A DNA stretch of 20,435 bases from SIAF01 sp046152955 (lineage in GTDB: Bacteria; Planctomycetota; Planctomycetia; Planctomycetales; Planctomycetaceae). Under the pieces are notes generated by a model. It saw only the letters and a list, made by a program, of their open reading frames with translations, had not been told where the DNA came from and did not search any database. Every line of letters starts with the position of its first letter. Position 1 is the first letter of the stretch. Position numbers and translations under genes: made by a program. Positions 1 through 7,013 of this stretch are shown piece by piece. Location: NCBI GenBank assembly GCA_046152955.1, contig JBJXGA010000439.1, positions 1 to 20,435 on the forward strand. The letters run 5' to 3'.

Positions 1-214
1 GTTTCCGCATGGAACAAATTTGCACGCGGAGGGTCGCCTTCTTTCTAATTTCTTGTCAATAGCAGTAACTCGCTATCAGGAAATAGCTTACGCCACGCAA
101 GACGGCGGACATGGCGCTGTCCAACTAAGACCGCACGTCAACGATTCCGGATGTCTTGACAACTCGATTGCCGCACCCCTTGTTTCTCTTCTTCTTCCCG
201 ACAGGAGCAGTCCC

Positions 215-1609
215 ATGCCCGGTTCCGTGACTTCCCGACGGCGTTTTCTGAAGCAGTCCTCGCTGGCGGCGTTGGCGGGGGCCACGCTCCCGTATGCCTG
301 GAACAGCCGTCAGGCGTTCAGCTTTTTCGCCGCGTCGGAGCGGCCCGTCGTGGGGTGCATCGGGGTGGGGGACCGCTGGCGCGGGGGGATCGGTCCCAAT
401 GTCTTCAAGTTTGGCGACGTGGCGGCGGTCTGTGATGTCGACGCCATGCATGCCCGCATGGCGCAGGAGCAGGTGCGTCGCGAACAGGAGGCGCGTGGCG
501 CCAATCGCCAGGTAAGCGCCTGCGAAGACTACCGCAAGGTGCTCGATCGCAAAGACATCGATGTGGTGACGATCGTGACCCCCGATCACTGGCACAGCAA
601 GATTGCGATCGAAGCGATGCAGGCGGGAAAAGATGTCTATTGTGAAAAGCCGCTGACGCTCACGATCGACGAAGGGAAACAGATCATCCAGGTGCTGAAG
701 GAGACCAAGCGGGTCTTCCAGGTTGGCACGCAACAGCGCAGCGAAATGGGGAACGCCGAAACGCCGCAGTTTTTCCTGACTGCCGTGGCGCTGGTCCAGG
801 CGGGGCGGATCGGCAAGGTGCAAAAAGTGACCTGCGGCATCAACGGAGCGCCGACGAGCGACGTCATTCCGGAAGCGGATGTCCCCCCAGGGTTCAACTG
901 GGACATGTGGCTGGGGCAGGCGCCATTCACCCCGTTTCGGTTGGGAAAATACGGCAACAATAAGGGCTACCGGGAATCGCGGACCCATTATGAATTCCGC
1001 TGGTGGTACGAGTATTCGGGAGGGAAGATGACCGACTGGGGAGCGCACCATGTGGACATCGCGCAATGGGGGATCGGGATGGACCACTCCGGGCCGGTGT
1101 CGGTGCAGGGAACGGCCGAGCATCCGTGCGATTACAAGAACGGGTACGCCCTCCAGACCGACCGCTACAACGTGGCGCACAAATTCGAAGTCGTGTGCCA
1201 GTTTCCCAACGGGGTCGAACTGCTGATCACCAGCGAGGGGGACAACGGAATACTGTTTGAAGGGACGCAGGGGAAGCTGTTCGTGAATCGGGGCAAGATC
1301 ACCGGCAAGCCGGTGGAAGAACTCAAGAGCAACCCGCTGCCGGCCGATGCTCTGGCGAAGCTCTACAAAGGGAAGCAGCCGGGGGACCATATGCGGAATC
1401 TGTTTGAGTGCATTAAAGATCGGACGCAGCCGATCTCCGACGTGGAAACGCATCATCGCTCGATGACGACCTGCCACTTGGCAAATATCGCCATCCGCCT
1501 GGGGCGGAAACTGGAATGGGATCCGGAAAAGGAGCAGATTGTGGGGGACAAGGAAGCGCAGAGTTTTCAGGCGCGCGAGCAGCGCAAGGGGTACGAGATC
1601 GTCGTGTAA
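215..1609 (+). CDS. Tat-exported Gfo/Idh/MocA family oxidoreductase
   Basis: A 464-residue NAD(P)-dependent oxidoreductase of the Gfo/Idh/MocA family; the substrate, probably a sugar or sugar derivative, cannot be read from the sequence. The N-terminus carries a twin-arginine signal (SRRRFLK, residues 7-13) followed by a hydrophobic Ala/Leu stretch, so export of a folded, cofactor-loaded enzyme is inferred. The Rossmann segment VGCIGVGDRWRGG begins at residue 46, TPDHWH lies at 122-127, the family EKP motif at 144-146, and the C-terminal domain has GGKMTDWGAHHVDIAQWG from residue 269. The ATG at 215 is chosen because AGGAG (203-207) sits 7 bases upstream and the Tat motif follows at once; the reading frame stays open back to 20 but that part resembles nothing. 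Planctomycetes encode many paralogues of this type. It stands alone, with no functional link visible to the downstream translation genes. Confidence 0.9.
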   Translation: MPGSVTSRRRFLKQSSLAALAGATLPYAWNSRQAFSFFAASERPVVGCIGVGDRWRGGIGPNVFKFGDVAAVCDVDAMHARMAQEQVRREQEARGANRQVSACEDYRKVLDRKDIDVVTIVTPDHWHSKIAIEAMQAGKDVYCEKPLTLTIDEGKQIIQVLKETKRVFQVGTQQRSEMGNAETPQFFLTAVALVQAGRIGKVQKVTCGINGAPTSDVIPEADVPPGFNWDMWLGQAPFTPFRLGKYGNNKGYRESRTHYEFRWWYEYSGGKMTDWGAHHVDIAQWGIGMDHSGPVSVQGTAEHPCDYKNGYALQTDRYNVAHKFEVVCQFPNGVELLITSEGDNGILFEGTQGKLFVNRGKITGKPVEELKSNPLPADALAKLYKGKQPGDHMRNLFECIKDRTQPISDVETHHRSMTTCHLANIAIRLGRKLEWDPEKEQIVGDKEAQSFQAREQRKGYEIVV

Positions 1610-1678
1610 AGAAGGGGGGGCTTCCGTCCCAGATTGGCATTGCGTGGTGAACCGGCAGGCGATATGCAGTGTCCAGCC

Positions 1679-1705
1679 GGGGAGGAGCAGCGATCGCCGC
1701 TCCCC
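1679..1705 (+). terminator. Possible terminator hairpin after the oxidoreductase gene
   Basis: GGGGAG (1679-1684) pairs with CTCCCC (1700-1705) around the small palindrome GCGATCGC. There is no T tract after it, so intrinsic termination is only a possibility. The remainder of the 228-base spacer shows nothing except the tRNA promoter near its end. Confidence 0.25.
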
Positions 1706-1781
1706 TGACCTCCCCATCTCGACCGGCCACCTCGATCCGCGAGAAGGTTTCGGAATCGGGGTGGTGACCGAAACGGCAGGC

Positions 1782-1809
1782 TTGCATGCCGCCGGGAGCC
1801 TGCTATAGT
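1782..1809 (+). promoter_or_regulatory. Extended -10 promoter of the tRNA-tuf unit
   Basis: TTGCAT (1782-1787), a 16-base spacer and TATAGT (1804-1809). The -10 is preceded by TGC at 1801-1803, giving an extended TGN-TATAGT element. Expected transcription start is about 1815-1817, some 22 bases before tRNA-Thr(TGT). The -35 is weak (only TTG matches consensus), which the extended -10 would compensate. Position and order suggest it drives the four tRNAs and tuf. Confidence 0.6.
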
Positions 1810-1837
1810 GAATGGTTTTGGCGGCGGGTGCCGATTG

Positions 1838-1912
1838 GCTAGCGTAGCTCAATGGCAGAGCTCCGGTTTTGTAAACCGGAGGTTGTGGGTTCGAGTCCCA
1901 CCGCTAGCTCCA
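1838..1912 (+). tRNA. tRNA-Thr(TGT)
   Basis: Acceptor GCTAGCG (1838-1844) pairs with CGCTAGC (1902-1908). The anticodon stem CCGGT/ACCGG encloses loop TTTGTAA with anticodon TGT at 1870-1872, which reads ACA. The T-loop GGTTCGAGTCC is canonical. Discriminator T1909 is followed by a genomically encoded CCA (1910-1912); the other four tRNAs in the window lack this. It is first in the tRNA-tuf cluster, the position held by thrU in E. coli. Confidence 0.97.
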
Positions 1913-2008
1913 AGAAACGTGAGCTGGCGGTGAACGGATGTGCTGTTCGAAGGGGGGTGCGCCGGAGTCGGGCGCAGACCGCCGGGCCAACCAGGAGGAG
2001 TTGTTTTC

Positions 2009-2090
<82 letters not shown>

Positions 2091-2206
2091 ATTGATGGCC
2101 GCGGACTGCCGATCCTGTGTGACGGCGGCGGTTTTGAAACGTTGCAAGTTCTGGACAAATCAAGGAGAATCTGTCAGACTGGCGGAGGAACGGAAACCGC
2201 AGAATT

Positions 2207-2277
2207 GCGGGCGTAGCTCAATGGTAGAGCCCCAGCCTTCCAAGCTGGCCGTGTGGGTTCGATTCCCATCGCCCGCT
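2207..2277 (+). tRNA. tRNA-Gly(TCC)
   Basis: Acceptor GCGGGCG (2207-2213) pairs with CGCCCGC (2270-2276). The anticodon stem CCAGC/GCTGG encloses loop CTTCCAA with anticodon TCC at 2239-2241. The T-loop GGTTCGATTCC is canonical. CCA is not encoded. Third in the cluster, matching glyT of E. coli. Confidence 0.97.
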
Positions 2278-2442
2278 TTCCAAGTGAGAAGTTTTTTTGG
2301 GGAAAATTGCGTCGGCAGGCACCGTCACGCTGGCATCCGGATTGCGTACTCGCTATCCTGCTCGGCTCCCTTGTTGGAGAGAACCCGCTCGGCTGACTGG
2401 CAAGAATTGGCGTCTGTGCATAATTGGCAACTGTGACTGACC

Positions 2443-2515
<73 letters not shown>

Positions 2516-2723
2516 TTTCAAAGGGCCGGCTGGCGGTAACGGGGGATGGGGTTCGCTCGCCCCGCGGATTGGTTGAGAGCGAATGCTGGCTGCGATGAAT
2601 TATTAGGTTGCGGAGAACTTTCCCTGCGAGGGGCCCCTGTGGGCCAGGTTCGAGGGAAGATACCATTTGGCCGGAGTGTCCGGCGTCATTTCACACGATT
2701 TTTGTTGATTTCAGGGAGACACG

Positions 2724-3923
2724 ATGGCTAAGGAAGTCTTCGAAAGAAAAAAGCCGCACGTCAACGTCGGGACGATCGGGCACATTGACCACGGCAAGAC
2801 GACGCTCACGGCTTCGATCCTGGCGACGCAGCAGGCGAAGGGGATGGCCAAGTTCAAGAGCTATGCCGATATTGCCAAGGGGGGGACGGTCCGGGACGAG
2901 ACGAAAACGGTGACGATCGCCGTCAGCCATGTCGAGTACGAATCGGACAAGCGGCACTACGCCCACATCGACTGTCCTGGTCACGCCGACTATATCAAGA
3001 ATATGATCACCGGCGCCGCCCAGATGGACGGGGCGATTCTGGTGGTTTCGGCGGCTGACGGCCCGATGCCGCAAACCCGCGAGCACATTCTGCTGGCCAA
3101 GCAGGTCGACGTTCCCGCGCTGGTGGTGTTCCTCAACAAGTGCGACCTGGTCGACGACGAAGAGCTGCTGGAACTGGTCGAGATGGAAATTCGCGACCTG
3201 CTCACCAAGTACGGCTTTCCCGGCGACGACGTGCCCATTGTTCGCGGGAACGCCAAGGCAGCGCTGGACGCCGCCGGCACCGACGAAAAGGCGGGCAAGT
3301 GCATCGCCGACCTGATGAATGCGCTGGACAACTTTATTCCCGATCCGATCCGGATCAAGGACAAGCCGTTCGTCATGGCGGTCGAAGACGTGTTTTCGAT
3401 CAAGGGGCGCGGTACGGTCGCCACCGGACGTATTGAGGAAGGGCTGGTCAAGGTCGGGGACAAGCTGGAAATCGTGGGACTGCGGCCGACGCGCGACACG
3501 GTGTGTACCGGCGTCGAAATGTTCCAGAAGACCCTCGATCAGGGGGAAGCGGGGGACAATGTGGGGTTGCTGCTCCGCGGCGTGGAGCGGGACGATGTTG
3601 AACGCGGCCAAGTGCTGGCCAAGCCCGGCGCGATTAAGCCGCACACGAAGTTCACCGGCGAGGTGTACGTCCTCAGCAAGGAAGAAGGGGGGCGGCACAC
3701 GCCGTTCTTCAGCGGATATCGCCCGCAGTTCTACTTCCGCACGACCGACGTCACCGGCACCACCAAGCTGATGGGTGGGGCGGAGATGTGCATGCCGGGC
3801 GATAACGTGTCGCTGGAAGTGGAGTTGCAGCAACCGATCGCCATGCATGAGGGAAGCCGGTTTGCCATCCGCGAAGGGGGCAAAACGGTCGGCTCCGGCA
3901 TCGTGACGAAGATCGTCGAATAA
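2724..3923 (+). CDS. tuf: Translation elongation factor Tu
   Basis: EF-Tu (399 aa, normal length) delivers aminoacyl-tRNA to the ribosomal A site as a GTP complex. The G domain shows the P-loop GHIDHGKT (19-26), DCPGH (83-87) with the catalytic His at 87, and NKCD (138-141). Domain 3 has FSGYRPQFYFRTTDVTG. SD AGGGAG (2713-2718) lies 5 bases before ATG. Two features are unusual against E. coli and most bacteria. Switch I reads RDETKTVTIAV where EEKxRGITINT is normal, keeping the Mg-coordinating Thr but losing the Arg-Gly before it. The G5 loop reads RGNAKAAL rather than RGSALKAL. The switch I form matches my memory of planctomycete EF-Tu, so it is probably lineage-specific, not damage. The gene is probably co-transcribed with the four tRNAs and followed by a double hairpin. 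Confidence 0.98.
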   Translation: MAKEVFERKKPHVNVGTIGHIDHGKTTLTASILATQQAKGMAKFKSYADIAKGGTVRDETKTVTIAVSHVEYESDKRHYAHIDCPGHADYIKNMITGAAQMDGAILVVSAADGPMPQTREHILLAKQVDVPALVVFLNKCDLVDDEELLELVEMEIRDLLTKYGFPGDDVPIVRGNAKAALDAAGTDEKAGKCIADLMNALDNFIPDPIRIKDKPFVMAVEDVFSIKGRGTVATGRIEEGLVKVGDKLEIVGLRPTRDTVCTGVEMFQKTLDQGEAGDNVGLLLRGVERDDVERGQVLAKPGAIKPHTKFTGEVYVLSKEEGGRHTPFFSGYRPQFYFRTTDVTGTTKLMGGAEMCMPGDNVSLEVELQQPIAMHEGSRFAIREGGKTVGSGIVTKIVE

Positions 3924-3926
3924 TTT

Positions 3927-4000
3927 CATCTGGTCTGACGGACCCAGATGCGTCCTCCCTCCCGGTCACTCTCCGGAGCAACCGGGAGGCTGGTTTTTTT
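3927..4000 (+). terminator. Tandem hairpins with T tract after tuf
   Basis: The first hairpin is CATCTGG (3927-3933) with CCAGATG (3944-3950), starting 3 bases after the tuf stop. The second is a perfect 9-bp stem, CCTCCCGGT (3958-3966) with ACCGGGAGG (3981-3989), followed by CTGG and seven T (3994-4000). The second has the form of an intrinsic terminator, although the T tract begins four bases after the stem. It may be partial, allowing some read-through into rpmG and secE. Confidence 0.7.
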
Positions 4001-4014
4001 CCCGAGGTCGTGAT

Positions 4015-4170
4015 ATGGTACGCGAATACGTCTGGTTGGAATGCGGCGAATCGGGGCAGCGAAACTATCGCACGCCCAAAGAAACGCGCGGGACAGAGCG
4101 GCTGGAGCTGAAGAAATATTGCAAGAAGCTCCGCCGCCATACGATTCACAAGGAGTCGCGAAAGAAATAG
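4015..4170 (+). CDS. rpmG: 50S ribosomal protein L33
   Basis: A 51-residue protein that aligns along its whole length with L33: WLECGESGQRNY at 7-18, RLELKKYC at 29-36 and RRHTIHKES at 40-48. L33 binds 23S rRNA near the E site. SD GAGG (4004-4007) lies 7 bases before ATG. Zinc-binding L33 proteins carry two CxxC pairs. Here only the first cysteine of each pair remains (C10 and C36); the partners are Ser13 and Leu39, so tetrahedral zinc binding is unlikely. It lies between tuf and secE together with tRNA-Trp, an arrangement common in bacteria. Confidence 0.93.
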   Translation: MVREYVWLECGESGQRNYRTPKETRGTERLELKKYCKKLRRHTIHKESRKK

Positions 4171-4262
4171 CCCGATTTCCTGCGGAAGGGGGCGCGCCAC
4201 GGTGGAGCGTCCGGGTTGGGCCAAGGTTGGAATCGGGATCAGGCTTCGTCTCGTGGTTTGAT

Positions 4263-4335
4263 ACGGGCGTAGCTCAATTGGCAGAGCATCGGATTCCAAA
4301 TCCGACGGTTGGGGGTTCGAGTCCCTCCGCCCGTG
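4263..4335 (+). tRNA. tRNA-Trp(CCA)
   Basis: Acceptor ACGGGCG (4263-4269) pairs with CGCCCGT (4328-4334), discriminator G4335. The anticodon stem TCGGA/TCCGA encloses loop TTCCAAA with anticodon CCA at 4296-4298. The T-loop GGTTCGAGTCC is canonical. The terminal CCA is not encoded. It sits between rpmG and secE, a frequent bacterial location. Confidence 0.97.
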
Positions 4336-4425
4336 TGTTTTCAGGTTGGGCTGCGATCGGTCGTCCGGAACGGAGTCCGGGAGCAGTCGCTTCGACAGGG
4401 TGTTTCAGACTCCACGGATGACGAA

Positions 4426-4857
4426 ATGGCGAAATCGGAAGTCCAGACATTTTGGAACGGGCTGTTTACGCTAGGGATTTACAAAAGGTCCCAGGGGCGG
4501 CTGGCGCGGCAGTTGACGGCCGTCGCGATTGGCCTGGTGGTCGTCGCGGGGGCCTACATTCTGTCGCAAGGGCCGCTGAATGGATTTGGCAATGGGGTGA
4601 AGATCGGAATTCCCGCGGCGATTGTCGCGGTTTCCGGATGGTTGATTTTTCGATTGGTGAATTATCCCGTGTTCGCCGAGTTCCTGATCTCGGTCGAAGG
4701 GGAAATGAATAAGGTGTCCTGGGCCAGCAAGCAGGAGATCTATCGGGCCACGGTGGTCGTGCTGGGGACGATGGTGTCGCTGGCGGTCGTGCTCTACGTG
4801 TGCGATTTCTTCTGGCTGACGTTGCTGAGCATGATTGGCGTGCTGCAAGGCGGTTAG
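4426..4857 (+). CDS. secE: Preprotein translocase subunit SecE
   Basis: A 143-residue membrane subunit of the SecYEG channel, which clamps the two halves of SecY. Three hydrophobic segments are visible (about 30-48, 60-79 and 108-137), so this resembles the three-helix E. coli form rather than the single-helix short form. The conserved amphipathic motif EMNKVSWASKQE is at 93-104, just before the essential last helix, as in the family (E-x-x-KV-x-W-x-S-x-x-E). The ATG at 4426 is preferred because the protein then starts with the usual short MAKSE N-terminus; the open frame upstream runs into the tRNA-Trp gene. The ribosome site is weak (GGA only). The next gene is nusG, the standard pairing. 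Confidence 0.95.
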   Translation: MAKSEVQTFWNGLFTLGIYKRSQGRLARQLTAVAIGLVVVAGAYILSQGPLNGFGNGVKIGIPAAIVAVSGWLIFRLVNYPVFAEFLISVEGEMNKVSWASKQEIYRATVVVLGTMVSLAVVLYVCDFFWLTLLSMIGVLQGG

Positions 4858-4924
4858 GATTGAAGGTTCGTTGGGGCCCCGGTGGGGCGCGGCTCGCTGT
4901 GATCAAAACGCAGGTGCTTCTGTG

Positions 4925-5509
4925 ATGAGTGTAGAGACGGTGGCAACGGGACCGGCCTCGGACGACAGCCAAGAGGTGCTGCGGTGGTACGTTTTGAAGG
5001 TGCAGAGTAATCGCGAAAAATCGATCCGTGAGAACATCCTCCGTCGGGCGCGCCGCGAAGGTCTCGAGCGGTTTTTCGGTGAGATCATTATCCCCACGGA
5101 AAAGGTCGCGGAAACCAAGGGGGGAAAAAAGCGAGTCACTGAACGGAAGTTGTATCCCGGATACATCATGGTTCAGATGATTCTCAACGATGAGTCGTGG
5201 TTCCTGGTGCGGGAGACCAGCGGCGTCGGAGATTTCACCGGTGCAGCGGGGAAACCGCTCGCGATGCAGGATCATGAAATCCAGCGGATGCTGGGACAGG
5301 AAACGGCGAAAGAAGAGACCGTTCAACCGAAGATCAAGATCGAATTCTCTCCGGGAGATCGTGTCAAGATCAAGGAAGGGACTTTCGAGAGTTTCGAAGG
5401 CACGGTGGATACGGTCGACGAGGCGAGCGGACGGATCAATGTGCTGATCGAAATCTTCGGTCGGTCGACCCCTGTGGAGCTCGAATACTGGCAGGTGGAG
5501 ACGGTCTGA
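4925..5509 (+). CDS. nusG: Transcription termination/antitermination protein NusG
   Basis: A 194-residue NusG. The N-terminal NGN domain, which binds the RNA polymerase clamp, runs from RWYVLKVQSNREKSI (20-34) through KLYPGYIMVQM (75-85) and VRETSGVGDFTG (95-106). A KOW domain starts at FSPGDRVKIKEGTFESFEG (141-159); in this family it contacts ribosomal protein S10 or Rho. The ATG at 4925 follows AGG (4912-4914) by 10 bases and is preceded directly by an in-frame GTG at 4922, which is an alternative. About 20 extra residues precede the NGN domain compared with E. coli. Lies 67 bases after secE. Confidence 0.96.
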   Translation: MSVETVATGPASDDSQEVLRWYVLKVQSNREKSIRENILRRARREGLERFFGEIIIPTEKVAETKGGKKRVTERKLYPGYIMVQMILNDESWFLVRETSGVGDFTGAAGKPLAMQDHEIQRMLGQETAKEETVQPKIKIEFSPGDRVKIKEGTFESFEGTVDTVDEASGRINVLIEIFGRSTPVELEYWQVETV

Positions 5510-5578
5510 AAGAGACGGCCTGAGAGAGTCAGCCGGCGCGCGGTGTCGCGGCGGGAAAAGCGGTGATTGGTGATTGAC

Positions 5579-5602
5579 GAGCCAGCCAGGGGGGTTGGTC
5601 TC
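5579..5602 (+). promoter_or_regulatory. Hairpin in the rplK leader, possible L1 autoregulatory site
   Basis: GAGCCAGCC (5579-5587) pairs with GGTTGGTCTC (5593-5602), with a 5-base loop, one bulged T and one G-T pair. It lies 36 bases before the rplK start. In many bacteria L1 represses the L11-L1 message by binding its leader; this hairpin is the only obvious structure there, but I cannot recognise the L1-binding core in it. Confidence 0.3.
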
Positions 5603-5637
5603 AGCGACAGGTTGAACAGGAAATTGAAGGCGGACAC

Positions 5638-6063
5638 ATGGCGAAGCAGGTCGTAACACAGGTCAAGATTCAGTGCATGGGGGGGCAGGCGACTCCCGCT
5701 CCTCCGGTCGGGACGGCGCTCGGCCCGCACGGGGTCAACATTGGCCAATTCGTCATGCAGTTCAATGACCGCACCAAAGAGATGAAAGGAACCACGATTC
5801 CAGTCGTGGTGACGATCTACAGCGATCGGTCGTTCGAGTTCATCACCAAAAGTCCCCCGGCGGCAGTGCTGCTCAAGCAGGCGGCGCAAGTCGCCAAGGG
5901 GGCGGCCAATCCCAAGCTCGACAAAGTTGGAAAAGTCACCCGCGCTCAGGTGCTGGACATCGCCAAGGTCAAGTTTCAGGATATGAATTCTTCATCGCTG
6001 GAACAGGCCTCCAAAGTGATCGCCGGCACCGCCCGCAGCATGGGGATTGAAGTGATCGATTGA
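5638..6063 (+). CDS. rplK: 50S ribosomal protein L11
   Basis: A 141-residue L11, the usual length. It binds the GTPase-associated centre of 23S rRNA. The N-terminal domain has the proline-rich loop ATPAPPVGTALGPHGVNI (18-35), corresponding to PSPPVGPALGQQGVNI in E. coli, the thiostrepton-interacting face. The C-terminal RNA-binding domain includes KSPPAAVLLKQAA and GTARSMGIEV. Differences from E. coli are CMGGQAT for VAAGMAN before the loop, and Thr for the second Pro in PVGPALG. SD GAAGG (5626-5630) lies 7 bases before ATG. rplA follows after 90 bases. Confidence 0.97.
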   Translation: MAKQVVTQVKIQCMGGQATPAPPVGTALGPHGVNIGQFVMQFNDRTKEMKGTTIPVVVTIYSDRSFEFITKSPPAAVLLKQAAQVAKGAANPKLDKVGKVTRAQVLDIAKVKFQDMNSSSLEQASKVIAGTARSMGIEVID

Positions 6064-6153
6064 CCGTCTGCAGCGGGCCCGGAAGGCCAAGCGGCGGAGT
6101 GAGGTTTTTGGGGTCTGGGAGACCCGTCACGAAGAGAGAAGGCAGAACAACAC

Positions 6154-6858
6154 ATGGCGCGGCAGTCGAAACGATTCAAATTTCTGTCCGAACAGGTGCT
6201 CACGCTTCCTCCCCAGGATCTGGCGGCGGCGGTGGCCAAGCTGAAAGCCTTGGAGCCGTCGCTTCCCAAGGGGATCAAGCCGTGCAAGTTCGACCAGACG
6301 GTCGAATTGGCGGTGCGGCTGGGGGTTGACACCAAGCAGGCCGATCAGATGGTCCGCGGTTCGATCGTGTTGCCGCATGGCATTGGTAAGTCGAAGCGGG
6401 TGCTGGTCTTCGCCCAGGGAGACAACGCGGCGATCGCAGAAAAGTCGGGGGCCGATTTCGTGGGGGGGGCCGACCTGGCCGACAAGATCAAGGGGGGGTG
6501 GACCGACTTCGACGTGGCGATCGCCACACCGGACATGATGGGAGTGGTCGGTCCGCTGGGCCGGGTTCTGGGGCCTCGGGGCCTGATGCCCTCGCCCCGA
6601 GCAGGAACGGTCACGCAGGACGTCGCCAACGCCGTCCGCGAATACAAAGCGGGTAAGGTTGAGTTTCGGGCTGATGCGGCGGGAATCGTGCATTGCGTCG
6701 CCGGCAAGTTGTCGTTTGGAGAGGCGGCGCTGGTGGAAAACATCGAGGCTCTCCTGAAGTACATTCGATCGCTGAAGCCAGCATCGTCGAAAGGGGTCTA
6801 CGTGCGGAGCGTGACGATTTCGGCCACGATGTCTCCGGGAATTACCGTGGCAGCCTGA
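6154..6858 (+). CDS. rplA: 50S ribosomal protein L1
   Basis: A 234-residue L1, normal length. L1 forms the mobile stalk beside the E site and is a translational repressor of the L11-L1 message in several bacteria. The family signature appears as GLMPSPRAGTVT (143-154), where GLMPNPKxGTVT is usual. Other landmarks are KGIKPCKFDQTVELAVRLGVD (39-59), split across the first domain, and the C-terminal KGVYVRSVTISATMSPG. The SD-like AGAAGG (6137-6142) is 11 bases upstream, a somewhat long spacing. Followed by a 155-base leader before rplJ. Confidence 0.97.
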   Translation: MARQSKRFKFLSEQVLTLPPQDLAAAVAKLKALEPSLPKGIKPCKFDQTVELAVRLGVDTKQADQMVRGSIVLPHGIGKSKRVLVFAQGDNAAIAEKSGADFVGGADLADKIKGGWTDFDVAIATPDMMGVVGPLGRVLGPRGLMPSPRAGTVTQDVANAVREYKAGKVEFRADAAGIVHCVAGKLSFGEAALVENIEALLKYIRSLKPASSKGVYVRSVTISATMSPGITVAA

Positions 6859-7013
6859 TTGGCGCCAGGGTTGGAGCAGGCCGGGCAGATAGAACGGCAG
6901 CGGGTTGTCGCACAAGCGAGTATCGGGAACCACAACTTAACGAGAGGGACGGGACTGATTGGTGTGGATGGTGGAATCCAGCCCCTAGTCAGGCCACAAG
7001 ATGAGTTAAATCC
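6859..7013 (+). promoter_or_regulatory. rplJ leader, candidate L10-L12 autoregulatory region
   Basis: The 155-base leader before rplJ is where many bacteria carry the L10 leader RNA that binds the L10-L12 complex. One hairpin is clear, TGGAT (6965-6969) with ATCCA (6976-6980). A three-codon open frame ATG-AGT-TAA (7001-7009) precedes the rplJ start. I could not identify the L10 kink-turn core, so the regulatory role is inferred from position only. Confidence 0.3.

Noticed and set aside
156..185. TTGACA at 156-161 as promoter of the oxidoreductase
   Set aside because: A perfect -35 hexamer, but the only candidate -10 is TTGTTT at 18 bases, which is too poor; no TGN element either.
20..214. 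N-terminal in-frame extension of the oxidoreductase
   Set aside because: The Tat motif and the SD both point to the ATG at 215; the 65 upstream residues have no signal or domain character.
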